This document shows, one piece after another, positions 1 to 7,919 of a stretch of 64,000 bases of DNA. Source of the stretch: Methylibium sp. Its GTDB lineage: Bacteria > Pseudomonadota > Gammaproteobacteria > Burkholderiales > Burkholderiaceae_C. The position numbers were made by a program, and so were the translations under genes. The notes beneath the pieces were generated by a model. That model worked only from the letters and a program-made list of their open reading frames with translations. It ran no database searches and had not been told where the DNA came from. Position 1 is the first letter of the stretch, and the number at the start of each line of letters is the position of its first letter. The stretch lies in assembly GCA_013824165.1 (NCBI GenBank), contig PNNH01000107.1, positions 1-64,000 on the forward strand. Reading direction: 5' to 3'.

Positions 1-173
1 CCGTTGACCCCGCCACGGATGGTGCAGCGACCAGTTCCCGCGAAGGCGTCGATATAGATCAGCTCGAAGGGCTGCCCCTTCAGCGCCGTCGTATAGAAGT
101 TCAGGTACTGACGCAGGACATGGAGCTTGTCTGCGGTCCAGACGCCGCCAAAGCGGTGTGAAAAGCCGGTCAC
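1..173 (-). CDS. TcmP-like three-Cys-motif partner protein, second copy (partial)
   Basis: Only the first 57 codons are inside the window; the gene runs off the left edge. A GTG start is chosen at 173 because AAGGA lies about 6 nt upstream and the previous gene stops 13 nt away. The visible N-terminus has RFGGVWTADKLHVLRQYL followed by IYIDAFAGTG, the typical opening of TcmP (three-Cys-motif partner) proteins. The DAFAGTG loop resembles motif I of Rossmann-fold methyltransferases, so a nucleotide- or SAM-binding fold is inferred. The family's biochemical role is not established. It is the fourth gene of the minus-strand operon starting with the LexA-like repressor. Confidence 0.75.
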   Translation of the reverse strand, partial: MTGFSHRFGGVWTADKLHVLRQYLNFYTTALKGQPFELIYIDAFAGTGRCTIRGGVN

Positions 174-186
174 ATGGCTTCCTTGA

Positions 187-1476
187 TTAGGCCCGAGAGA
201 GGCTTGGCGGCAGCAGGATCAAAGATCGTTGCTGGGGGATGCGCAACACGTGATCCGCCTGAAGTGCGGTACGGACGTGCCGCAGGCTCCCGTTGTCGCC
301 CACGACTTCCACTTCGCGTTCGCGAACCAAAGCCAGCACCGCTTGCTCAAACATGGCCTCGGTCACCGGCGTCGAATTGACCCGATCTACGAAGAAGTCC
401 TTGAATCGCACACCGTCAGGCGACGCAGCCAGCGCTGCAGGTATCTGGTCCAACATGGCGTTGCGACTGGCTTTGCTGGCGGCATCGTCGAACTCGAAGG
501 CCACTTGCGGACTGTCCTCGTCATCGATGCGGGCGGCGTAGCCCGTGCTGAACATGTCGAAGCCAGCTGCACCGTAGTGCACGAAGTGGTTGTGGTGCCG
601 CCAATGGGCGCTCGCCATCACATCGCGCGCCTTCCAGTGCTTGGACAGGTGGAGCAACCAGAAGTCTCCGTGCCCCTTATCCGGACGAACGAAAAATGGC
701 GTGAAGTAGGTGGCACCCGAGCCTTGGGTCAGGCGCTGGTACAGGCTAGCTTGGACGCGCACTCGCCATCCCGGCCCGCGTTGATGCTTGTCCATGTCGG
801 CTGCCGACACAGCGTCGGTCATCCCGGTCTTGCGCTCAAACCGAGCGACGTTCGTCTGGTTGAGGTAGTTCAACAGTGAGTCAATGTTGAACGTCAGGAC
901 CACTTCTGCCTGGCGCAGCTTGCTGAAGATCTGGTTAAGCACCGGCAGGGGGACCTGGTTGTAGCCGTACTGGTCGAGAACGAACAACGAGCGGCCAGAT
1001 CGAGGCGACCGACGTTGCACTTCGGCGATGACGGCCTCCGCCTTCGACGAGAAGTCCCCGACATGCAGCTCGACGGCACCGGTAGCCAGGTGCTTCCCGT
1101 AGCCCTCATGCTCCAGGACATGCCGGAGATGGGCGATGGCAGATCGGTCTTTATCGATGCAGATCAGCTTGACGTCAAAGGTGATGTCCTTGCGCCGCTG
1201 CTGCTCAACCATGACGCGCGTCTTCGCAGCTTCGATCGCCTTGAGGATCACTATCGGGGATCCGGGCATCTCGAGGCCGGCTTCGCTGATGTAGCGCCCA
1301 CCGCCGCAGAAGCCGTCGACCACGGTCAGCTGAATCTTGTCCTGTCGCGGCGACGCGACCAGCGTCAGAAAGTAGTCGACCAGGTAATCGCGCAGCAGCG
1401 AATGCTTGACCTCGCTGTGCCGGAGCAACTCCGGCAGCGGCCCTCCCCAGGACCATTCGTAGTGATTGACGGGCAT
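187..1476 (-). CDS. TcmP-like three-Cys-motif partner protein, first copy
   Basis: 429 aa from ATG 1476; a GTG at 1518 would add 14 residues, and neither start has a clear ribosome site. The N-terminus (HYEWSWGGPLPELLRHSEVKH) and the following VVDGFCGGGRY loop are typical of TcmP proteins, which are encoded next to Gp37/Gp68-type three-Cys proteins. VDGFCGGG, LICIDKD and LFVLDQYG are spaced like motifs I, II and IV of SAM-dependent methyltransferases, so that fold is inferred. The C-terminal third looks like a winged-helix region. It lies between the three-Cys gene and a second TcmP gene, so the pair presumably works with the one three-Cys protein. Function unknown; a defence or nucleic-acid modification role is speculation. 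Confidence 0.75.
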   Translation of the reverse strand: MPVNHYEWSWGGPLPELLRHSEVKHSLLRDYLVDYFLTLVASPRQDKIQLTVVDGFCGGGRYISEAGLEMPGSPIVILKAIEAAKTRVMVEQQRRKDITFDVKLICIDKDRSAIAHLRHVLEHEGYGKHLATGAVELHVGDFSSKAEAVIAEVQRRSPRSGRSLFVLDQYGYNQVPLPVLNQIFSKLRQAEVVLTFNIDSLLNYLNQTNVARFERKTGMTDAVSAADMDKHQRGPGWRVRVQASLYQRLTQGSGATYFTPFFVRPDKGHGDFWLLHLSKHWKARDVMASAHWRHHNHFVHYGAAGFDMFSTGYAARIDDEDSPQVAFEFDDAASKASRNAMLDQIPAALAASPDGVRFKDFFVDRVNSTPVTEAMFEQAVLALVREREVEVVGDNGSLRHVRTALQADHVLRIPQQRSLILLPPSLSRA

Positions 1477-1575
1477 CTGGCACCGCGGCTTCTTTGGCCG
1501 CAGTTGGCTATGACGCACCCACTATGCCCGACGGCGATGAAAAAGTGCAACAGGGCGTCGTACGGAAGGCACAGT

Positions 1576-2325
1576 TCAGAGCTGTGCGGCCGCCGCAGCG
1601 GGCATTTCATCCCAGGTGCGGCCCTCCAGAACCCGGCCGTTAGCACTCTTGGCACGCTTCTTCCCGTCGGCACCCCAGCCGCCCCACTGCTTGAAGAAGA
1701 ACGCGACGTTTTGAGCTTCGCATTGCTGCTGGACATTGAGCGCCCATGCTCGATGCATGGGCCTGGCCTTCTGCCCCGATTCGCCACCGACGATGACCCA
1801 CTGAATATCGTGGAGGTCGAGCACGCCAACGTCTTCGAGAAGCGGTTCAACCGACAGGAAGCGGATCCGAGCCGGCACCTTGCGGAGGTGATCGATCCGA
1901 GGGACACCGTACTTCTTGTCTTCGACCGAAACCCCCAGCCATGCGTTGGTTGGCACCTGTCTGGTTTTGAAGAAGCGCGCCATGCGCGCTGCTCGTTTCG
2001 TGAGGATCTGATAGGTGTGCTGCGGGGTGCGCTGGATCACTTCGAAAACACGCTCGATGTAGACGTCAGGCACCTTCTCGTGGAAGAGGTCCGACATCGA
2101 GTTCACGAAGTACACCGTCGGCTTCTTGCGCTTGATGGGGTCGTCCAAGCGCTCCGGCAAAACGGTAAGAACAAATCCGTTGCCGTAGCCCGGCGCGCCC
2201 ATCGCATTGAGCCGGCGCGCCATGGCCTCGGCATAGCAGTTTTTGCAGCCAGGCGAGATCTTGGTACACCCAACGGTCGGGTTCCACGTCTGCTCTGTCC
2301 ATTCGATGCGGCTGATCGTCGTCAT
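1576..2325 (-). CDS. Three-Cys-motif protein, phage Gp37/Gp68 family (DUF5131)
   Basis: 249 aa. The N-terminus carries IEWTEQTWNPTVGC followed by a CX7CX2C cluster (CTKISPGCKNC) near residues 19-30, the hallmark of the Gp37/Gp68 (DUF5131) family. The cluster resembles iron-sulphur binding sites of radical-SAM-like enzymes. Other family landmarks are FVNSMSDLFH, ILTKR and the WVIVGGESG segment near the C-terminus. The start overlaps the stop of the LexA-like gene by 4 bp, which suggests translational coupling and shared control. Such proteins occur on phages and genomic islands next to TcmP genes. The reaction is unknown. Confidence 0.85.
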   Translation of the reverse strand: MTTISRIEWTEQTWNPTVGCTKISPGCKNCYAEAMARRLNAMGAPGYGNGFVLTVLPERLDDPIKRKKPTVYFVNSMSDLFHEKVPDVYIERVFEVIQRTPQHTYQILTKRAARMARFFKTRQVPTNAWLGVSVEDKKYGVPRIDHLRKVPARIRFLSVEPLLEDVGVLDLHDIQWVIVGGESGQKARPMHRAWALNVQQQCEAQNVAFFFKQWGGWGADGKKRAKSANGRVLEGRTWDEMPAAAAAQL

Positions 2326-2951
2326 GCTTTCGCTCCTCGAGCTCTCCCTGCGGCCTCAATTCGCCGATAACGGCGGATGATGCCTTTCACCACGCCAAGA
2401 ATCTTGAAGTCCTGACGCGGCCTGATGATTTGATGGTTCTTGTTGTGCGGGACTAACACCGGTTTGCCGCATTCATACCGCAGCTCTTTGACGGTGCACT
2501 GGCCGTCCACGATTGCAGCCACGAAGTCGCCCGAGTCTGCTTTGTCGGCGCGCTCCACGATGGCGGTGTCACCATCGAGCACGCCGGCGTCGACCATCGA
2601 GTCGCCCCGGACTTTGACAAGCACGGTCTTGGACGGATGCTCCACAAGAAGGCGATCCAGCTCATGCGCCTCCAGGCCGCCTGACCAGGAATCGATGTCG
2701 ATCGTGCCTGCGCCCAGCTTGTCGTCAAGGACCGGCAGTTCGAAGAAACGATCAGCCGGTGCCAGCCTGCCGCCCACGGCTGATTGCAGGTGGCCGGTTT
2801 CGACGAGTCGCCGTGCCAATTGGAAAGCGCCTGCCTTTCCGCTGAAGCCAAGAACATCGCCCAGCTCTGCATAGGACGGGAGCATGCGGTGCGCTGCGAA
2901 GTAATCGCGCAGGGCCTGCAAGTGCTGTTGATCGTTGTTGGGTCGCGCCAC
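2322..2951 (-). CDS. LexA-like repressor with S24 peptidase domain
   Basis: About 209 aa from a GTG at 2951. Longer in-frame readings exist, but the N-terminal winged-helix sequence (LPSYAELGDVLGFSGKAGAFQLARRLVE) begins shortly after this GTG, and an operator-like palindrome sits just upstream. Residues about 1-65 form the DNA-binding domain and about 75-200 the S24 domain. The Ser of GDSM (about residue 118) and the Lys of TVKEL (about residue 155) match the catalytic dyad. A GAG bond near residues 80-82 could be the self-cleavage site. Autorepression relieved by DNA damage is inferred. The protein is the likely switch of the three-Cys/TcmP operon. It is not the housekeeping LexA by context. 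Confidence 0.8.
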   Translation of the reverse strand: MARPNNDQQHLQALRDYFAAHRMLPSYAELGDVLGFSGKAGAFQLARRLVETGHLQSAVGGRLAPADRFFELPVLDDKLGAGTIDIDSWSGGLEAHELDRLLVEHPSKTVLVKVRGDSMVDAGVLDGDTAIVERADKADSGDFVAAIVDGQCTVKELRYECGKPVLVPHNKNHQIIRPRQDFKILGVVKGIIRRYRRIEAAGRARGAKA

Positions 2952-2957
2952 GTCTTT

Positions 2958-2975
2958 AGTGTACGTTCGTTCACT
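2958..2975. promoter_or_regulatory. Operator-like inverted repeat before LexA-like gene
   Basis: AGTGTACGTTCGTTCACT: 8-bp arms AGTGTACG and CGTTCACT around a central TT, with a single mismatch. It lies 6 bp upstream of the chosen GTG of the LexA-like gene, between that gene and a divergent gene. The sequence does not match the enterobacterial SOS box CTG-N10-CAG, so it would be a dedicated site for this repressor. A TACACT hexamer inside it on the minus strand could serve as a -10 element. The binding role is inferred from position and symmetry. Confidence 0.5.
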
Positions 2976-3165
2976 AACTGCGTGGCCCGTCTCGGGGTTG
3001 CCGTGACGGGTTTGCGTGGCTAAGATCCGACACAGGCGCCCGCCCAAGCTTTGGACAGCTTGAAGAAGGCAAACCCCGTATTTCCACGCGATGTTGTTCA
3101 CCGGACTTCCGGCTGTTCGAACGCGACAAAACGTCCAACGCCCGAACAGTGATGGAACCAATCCG

Positions 3166-4428
3166 ATGTCTGAACTCGTCCGTTCGGCCGCCTTCCAGGC
3201 TGCCCAAAATCTCTCTTCCCGGTCTCTGAAGCTCGGCCGCTCGCACCTCTCAGAGGTTGTTGCTGCGGCGCTGGGTTATCGCACCTTCGCAGCGCTTGGT
3301 ATTGAAGAGAACGATCCTGATCTGGATCTACATCTTGGCGACGCCGAGCTTATCGTTCTCAATGTGAAGATGGCAAGACAGCGGTGCCTCGAACTCGACC
3401 CTGCTATGTCGAGCTCAACAGCTGACGCTGTCGTCAACGCGGTTGTGGGCGCCGTCCGACAGGCGGGGCATGAGCGTATTGCTGTGTTTCGCGGTGTCGA
3501 TGACCTTTACGACTCCCACATCCGGGAGGCCATGGTCGACGCGGTGGAGTCGTCAGAGGAGGCCGCTGACGCTACCGCGGGGAGCAATGCGCAGTTTTCT
3601 TCCTCCCCGTCGTTTCCCGACGCCACCCCCGAGGTTGGCGACCTGTGGGTAGCCCGTTCCAGCTGGAGCATCGAGTCATCCGGAGTTTGGCATGGCGCCT
3701 ACGATCCTGAAGGCGACCGTATGTTCAACGGAGACACACTCAACTGCTTCGCGCGCCTGACGTATCGCAAGGCTGGGCGTGCTGGCTTGGTTTTTGATGA
3801 GGCCGATGTCGGAGCCGGTGCCAACGACGACTGGCGCGATCAAGACCACGAAGCTGAAGCTTCATATTGGGCGGAAGAGGCGGCACGACGCGGTCCGTCG
3901 TTCAACCGTTCCAACGAAGACATGAAGGCGGCGTGTCGCAAGCACAAAAACCGCGACGGGATGGCCGATTCTGAACGTCAACAGCGCGCCGAGATGCCTG
4001 ATCTTTCGTCCGCATTCAGCAGTGCCGTTCAAGCTCTGGAGTACGCGAGGGACTACGTGACGTGCGCACTGTCGATGGAGCGCTATCGCGTGCATTCGAT
4101 GTCCAGAGCTCGTATCGAAATGCGCACGCTGCTGCCCTACGCAATTCATCCACTGGAGGGTCATAATCGATTCATCGTCCTGGGTCGCGATTACAAGCCC
4201 TTGGGAATGGCACGCAAGGACGAGCATGTGGACTACGAGGCCTACCCCAATCTCCATGTCCTGGTGCCCGCAGCGGACCTGCATCGCGTCACAGCACGCG
4301 CCGGGTGCCTGCCAGGGTGGCTCTACAACGATGGCGCACCGCCGTACGAGGGGCGTGCGGAGGCAAAAGCGCTGCTGAAGCAGATTGAAGGACTCATCAA
4401 CCTCCTTCGAACCATGGTCGTTGCGTAA
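3166..4428 (+). CDS. Hypothetical protein, island-encoded
   Basis: 420 aa from ATG 3166; an in-frame ATG at 3091 would add 25 residues with no ribosome site. Not recognised. Residues 1-50 (SSRSLKLGRSHLSEVVAAALGYRTFAAL) look like the short helical N-terminal module found on some uncharacterised island proteins, in which an alpha-helical 'SH..E..AA.LG..T..AL' pattern recurs. The middle is acidic and low in predicted structure (about 125-165). The C-terminal half (VLGRDYKPLGMARKDEHVDYEAYPNLHV) looks globular. It is divergent from the LexA-like repressor and so could share its operator region. No catalytic motif is seen. Confidence 0.6.
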   Translation: MSELVRSAAFQAAQNLSSRSLKLGRSHLSEVVAAALGYRTFAALGIEENDPDLDLHLGDAELIVLNVKMARQRCLELDPAMSSSTADAVVNAVVGAVRQAGHERIAVFRGVDDLYDSHIREAMVDAVESSEEAADATAGSNAQFSSSPSFPDATPEVGDLWVARSSWSIESSGVWHGAYDPEGDRMFNGDTLNCFARLTYRKAGRAGLVFDEADVGAGANDDWRDQDHEAEASYWAEEAARRGPSFNRSNEDMKAACRKHKNRDGMADSERQQRAEMPDLSSAFSSAVQALEYARDYVTCALSMERYRVHSMSRARIEMRTLLPYAIHPLEGHNRFIVLGRDYKPLGMARKDEHVDYEAYPNLHVLVPAADLHRVTARAGCLPGWLYNDGAPPYEGRAEAKALLKQIEGLINLLRTMVVA

Positions 4429-4486
4429 AGTGCGAGTCGGCCGTAAGGGGTGAAATCTTGCCCGGCGGCCCCACACGAAAGACAAC

Positions 4487-4771
4487 ATGACGAACTACAG
4501 GCACTTTGTCGCAGCGTTCTCCAAGCTTGACTCCAATGAGGACCTGAGCGAATTCATTGCCCAGCATCGCCTGTCGACGGCAGGCCTTGATCAGAAGGGG
4601 GGAACGCAGGTCTACCAGATCGTTGGCGGCAGGATCGAAGGGGCCGCCGTCGTGGTCACGCACCGCTGGTATGACCCGAGCGGTCCTTTTCAAAACGAGC
4701 CGGACATCGCCAAGGCAGAGTTGGACGTAGATGGCCAGCGAGTTGCTTCGGTCAGTTGGACTGACCGCTAG
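4487..4771 (+). CDS. Small hypothetical protein
   Basis: 94 aa starting at ATG 4487, with a purine-rich GAAAGA about 6 nt upstream. It lies 58 bp after the previous gene on the same strand and may be cotranscribed. It has no signal peptide or membrane segment. The sequence is mixed, acidic and compact (QVYQIVGGRIEGAAVVVTHRWYD), like a small alpha/beta domain. Not recognised. It is the last island gene before a long palindrome and a return to high-GC core genes. Confidence 0.5.
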   Translation: MTNYRHFVAAFSKLDSNEDLSEFIAQHRLSTAGLDQKGGTQVYQIVGGRIEGAAVVVTHRWYDPSGPFQNEPDIAKAELDVDGQRVASVSWTDR

Positions 4772-4917
4772 ATAGGCGTGGACTCTTGATTGCGGACGTC
4801 CCGATCCCGATCAAACTGCACGCATGAAAGGCGCTTGTTAAAGCCGGGGCGATGTTGCGGCGTCGATCCGCAATTGCGGACATTGACCGCAATTCGCCGC
4901 AAAGTCATTGCCGATAA

Positions 4918-4951
4918 AAATGCCCAACGTTGCATGCAACGTTGGGCATTT
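4918..4951. repeat. Perfect 34-bp palindrome
   Basis: The two 17-base halves (AAATGCCCAACGTTGCA and its reverse complement) are perfectly complementary with no spacer; flanking GATAAA and TTTATC extend the symmetry with one extra base. As RNA it would fold into a strong hairpin followed by a short U run, so it may be a bidirectional terminator. It could also be a protein-binding site at the island edge. It lies in the 391-bp gene-free stretch 4772-5162. That stretch also holds a GC-rich terminator (5045-5071) and a GCACAGTGC...GCACTGTGC hairpin at about 5130-5151. No gene is seen there. Confidence 0.7.
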
Positions 4952-5044
4952 ATCAATCAAGGCGATAGCAATCTAAGTCGTTGATCCAATAGACTTTTTC
5001 ACCATTCCTTGTGCGTCAGCTAGATAATGCCGGCACCAATGAAT

Positions 5045-5071
5045 GACGGCCCCGAGGGGCCGTCTTGTTTT
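5045..5071 (+). terminator. Rho-independent terminator
   Basis: GACGGCCCC, a GA loop and GGGGCCGTC form a perfect 9-bp stem followed by TTGTTTT on the plus strand. It would stop transcription coming from the island genes on the left before the oppositely oriented symporter gene. Confidence 0.75.
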
Positions 5072-5162
5072 GCTTTCGGTCCTGCCTCAGCCCGTCCGCT
5101 TGCAGGCGGCCGGGCCTTCAGCCGGCGTCGCACAGTGCAAAGGCACTGTGCTCGGCCCGGCT

Positions 5163-6854
5163 TCAGTCCTCAGCGTAGATGTCGCGGTCCTTGGTTTCGC
5201 GGACGAACAGCAAGCCGATCACGAGGGTGATAGAGGCAATGATGATCGGATACCACAGGCCGTAGTAGATGTTGCCGTTCTGGGCCACCATCGCGAAGGC
5301 GATCGTGGGCATCAGGCCACCGAACCAGCCGTTGCCGATGTGGTACGGCAGGCTCATGGAGGTGTAGCGGATGCGGGTCGGGAACAGCTCCACCAGCATC
5401 GCGGCGATCGGGCCGTAGACCATGGTCACGTAGATGACCAGGATCGACAGGATGCCGACGATCTTCCACCATGCCGACGACAGCGGCTTGATCGGATCGG
5501 CCTTGGCCGGATAGCCCGCAGCCTTCATCGAATCAGCGATGTCCTTCTTGAAGGCCGCAATCGCCTTGGCCGAAGCCTCGTCGAACTTGTGGCCACCAGC
5601 CGTCAGCACACCAGTAGGCGCTTCGATGACCTTGTCGCCGATCTGCACCTTGGCGTTGGTGCCAGGCGCTGCCACGGTTTCATAGCTGGCCGACTGCTGG
5701 GCCAGCGAGCGCTTGGCGATGTCGCAGCTCGAGGTGAAGCTCACATCCCGTGCAATCGGGCTACCCTGGAACGAGCACTGGGCCGGGTCGACCGACACCG
5801 TGATCTTGGCGTTCACCTGTGCAGCAGCCAGCTTGGGGTTGGCGGCTTCAGTCAGTGCCTTGAACAGCGGGAAGTAGGTCAGGATGGCCAGCAGCAGGCC
5901 CGCCATGATGATGGGCTTGCGGCCGATCTTGTCGGACAGGGTGCCGAAGATCAGGAAGAAAGGCGTGCCGATGATCAGCGAGACCGCCACCAGGATGTTG
6001 GCCGTCGGGCCGTCGACCTTCAGCACATTGGCCAGGAAGAACAGCGCATAGAACTGGCCCGAGTACCAGACAACAGCCTGACCGGCAACCAGACCGAACA
6101 GCGCCAGGATCACGATCTTCAGGTTCTTCCACTGGCCGAAGGACTCGGACAGCGGTGCCTTGGAAGTCTTGCCTTCCGACTTCATCTTCTGGAAGGCCGG
6201 CGACTCATTCATCGACAGGCGAATCCACACGCTGACAGCCAGCAGCAGGATCGACACCAGGAACGGAACGCGCCAACCCCAATCGGCAAAGGCTTCTTCG
6301 CCGATCAGCGTGCGGGTGCCCAGAATCACCATCAGGGACAGGAACAGACCCAGCGTGGCCGTGGTCTGGATCCATGAGGTGTAGGCACCACGCTTGCCTT
6401 GCGGCGCATGCTCGGCCACATAAGTGGCGGCACCGCCGTACTCACCGCCCAGGGCCAGGCCCTGCAGCATGCGCAGCACGATCAGGATCACCGGCGCCGC
6501 CACGCCTATGGTGGCGTAGTTGGGCAGGACGCCGACGACGAAGGTCGACAGGCCCATCAGCAGGATGGTCACCAGGAAGGTGTACTTGCGGCCGATCATG
6601 TCGCCCAAGCGACCGAACACCAGCGCGCCGAAGGGGCGCACGATGAAGCCCGCAGCAAAGGCCAGCAGCGCGAAGATGAACGCGGCTTGCGGATCAAGGC
6701 CCGAGAAGAATTGCTTGGCGATGATGGCCGCCAAGGAACCGTAGAGGTAAAAGTCGTACCACTCGAACACCGTACCGAGCGAGGAAGCGAAGATGACCTT
6801 CCTCTCCTCCGCGGTCATCGGTGCGTTCTTCGCCACCGCAGTTGTTGTCGCCAT
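5163..6854 (-). CDS. MFS transporter, metabolite:H+ symporter type
   Basis: 563 aa. ATG 6854 is chosen over the upstream ATG at 6887 because GGAGA lies about 7 nt before it. VIFASSLGTVFEWYDFYLYG at the N-terminus is the signature of the metabolite:H+ symporter branch (ShiA, KgtP, ProP relatives). About twelve membrane helices are expected; RLGDMIGRKYTFL and LSDKIGRKP are the two conserved cytoplasmic loops. It is longer than typical members (430-450 aa) because of a soluble insert of about 110 residues (near 340-455) containing two cysteines, presumably periplasmic, before the last helices. The substrate cannot be told from sequence; an organic acid or zwitterion is likely. Confidence 0.85.
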   Translation of the reverse strand: MATTTAVAKNAPMTAEERKVIFASSLGTVFEWYDFYLYGSLAAIIAKQFFSGLDPQAAFIFALLAFAAGFIVRPFGALVFGRLGDMIGRKYTFLVTILLMGLSTFVVGVLPNYATIGVAAPVILIVLRMLQGLALGGEYGGAATYVAEHAPQGKRGAYTSWIQTTATLGLFLSLMVILGTRTLIGEEAFADWGWRVPFLVSILLLAVSVWIRLSMNESPAFQKMKSEGKTSKAPLSESFGQWKNLKIVILALFGLVAGQAVVWYSGQFYALFFLANVLKVDGPTANILVAVSLIIGTPFFLIFGTLSDKIGRKPIIMAGLLLAILTYFPLFKALTEAANPKLAAAQVNAKITVSVDPAQCSFQGSPIARDVSFTSSCDIAKRSLAQQSASYETVAAPGTNAKVQIGDKVIEAPTGVLTAGGHKFDEASAKAIAAFKKDIADSMKAAGYPAKADPIKPLSSAWWKIVGILSILVIYVTMVYGPIAAMLVELFPTRIRYTSMSLPYHIGNGWFGGLMPTIAFAMVAQNGNIYYGLWYPIIIASITLVIGLLFVRETKDRDIYAED

Positions 6855-7042
6855 GTGCTTGTCTCCGTCTGAACAGGCTTTGGACACACCGACCGATGCA
6901 TCCTTCTGGACGCGACTATCAAGGGCGGCTCTGACCGGCTTCTGACGCGAGACTTAGGTCAAACTGACAAACACGGAAGAAACCCTTGGAAATTCTTCCT
7001 CATTGCGAAATAACGCTGTAATTGCGGGTAATCACCAGGAGC

Positions 7043-7690
7043 TCAATGGCGGCGCAGCACGCGCGGTCGCGACGCTACGGCGGACTCCCAGGCACCGCTG
7101 GCAAACCAGGGGTCACCCTTCAGATAGGCCGCCAGCATCGGCAGTGAATCCAGCCCCCAGAACAGCTTGCCATCGACGGCCACGGTGGGCACGCCGAACA
7201 CACCCTGCTCCAGCGCCTGCTCGGTGGCCTCGCGCAATTGCTGCTTGACCTCCTCGCTGGCGGGGTCGCGCAGCGGGGCCAGCTCCTGCTGCAGCGCCTC
7301 CAGCCGCGCCGCATCGTTGGCATCAGCACCGGCGCTGCGCCACACGTAATGGAACAGCTTCTCCACCACCAGGCGATTGGGCGTGCGATCCGCGGCTTGG
7401 CAAGCCAGGGCCAGACGCAGCAGCGGCAGGGGATTGAACGGGTGCCTCGCGGGCAGATCCATCGGCAGCTGCAGTTGATGGGCCAGCCAGGCCACCTGGC
7501 GGTAGGTCCAATCGCGCTTGGGCGCAATCTCGGCCGGACCTTTCTGGCCCACCGCATGCAGCAGGCCGGCAAAGAGCACCGGCCGGTACTCGACTTCATA
7601 GCTGAGGCCGGCCAGCGCCTCGGGCAGGCGCTCGAAAGCCAGCGCCGTATAAGGCGAGATGGGATCGAAATAGAACTGCAACAGTTTCAT
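7043..7690 (-). CDS. 2-hydroxychromene-2-carboxylate isomerase-like, DsbA family
   Basis: 215 aa from ATG 7690. The start MKLLQFYFDPISPYTALAFERL, with Ser-Pro where thioredoxins have CXXC, marks the GST-kappa/HCCA isomerase branch of the DsbA fold. The C-terminal GVFGVPTVAVDGKLFWGLDSL holds the cis-proline loop (GVPT) and the conserved FWG. Such enzymes isomerise 2-hydroxychromene-2-carboxylate using glutathione in aromatic degradation, but many homologues in this order have unknown substrates and no naphthalene genes are nearby. It starts 4 bp after the DUF1289 gene and ends a five-gene minus-strand operon. Confidence 0.8.
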   Translation of the reverse strand: MKLLQFYFDPISPYTALAFERLPEALAGLSYEVEYRPVLFAGLLHAVGQKGPAEIAPKRDWTYRQVAWLAHQLQLPMDLPARHPFNPLPLLRLALACQAADRTPNRLVVEKLFHYVWRSAGADANDAARLEALQQELAPLRDPASEEVKQQLREATEQALEQGVFGVPTVAVDGKLFWGLDSLPMLAAYLKGDPWFASGAWESAVASRPRVLRRH

Positions 7691-7694
7691 GGCT

Positions 7695-7919
7695 TCAGGC
7701 CTGTTTGACGGCGATGGTGGTGACGCCCAGTGCCAGCAAGCGGGCGCGCCGCTCAGGCAGACGTGCCAGGATGGCCAGCCGCGCCGCGTCATCCGCGCGC
7801 GACCAGGCCGATATCTCATCAATGCTGCGAGCGCAGCCTTCGCACCAGCCTGTGGCGGGGTTCATTCGGCACACATTGGTGCAAGGTGATTTCACGTTCA
7901 TGCCGTTCTGCTGGTTCAT
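7695..7919 (-). CDS. DUF1289 family protein
   Basis: 74 aa. The segment SPCTNVCRMNPATGWCEGCARSIDEISAW contains the four conserved cysteines (CX3C and CX2C) of the DUF1289 family, probably a small metal- or Fe-S-binding protein. The start codon overlaps the stop of the YbaK gene (ATGA), which supports the start at 7919. Its function is not established. Confidence 0.85.
   Translation of the reverse strand: MNQQNGMNVKSPCTNVCRMNPATGWCEGCARSIDEISAWSRADDAARLAILARLPERRARLLALGVTTIAVKQA

Noticed and set aside
1015-2370. Plus-strand open frame of 451 codons
   Set aside because: It overlaps the three-Cys and TcmP genes on the opposite strand and has no family signature.
5043-6377. Long plus-strand open frame of 444 codons
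   Set aside because: It lies opposite the symporter gene, is rich in Gln/His/Asp typical of antisense frames in high-GC DNA and has no recognisable domain.
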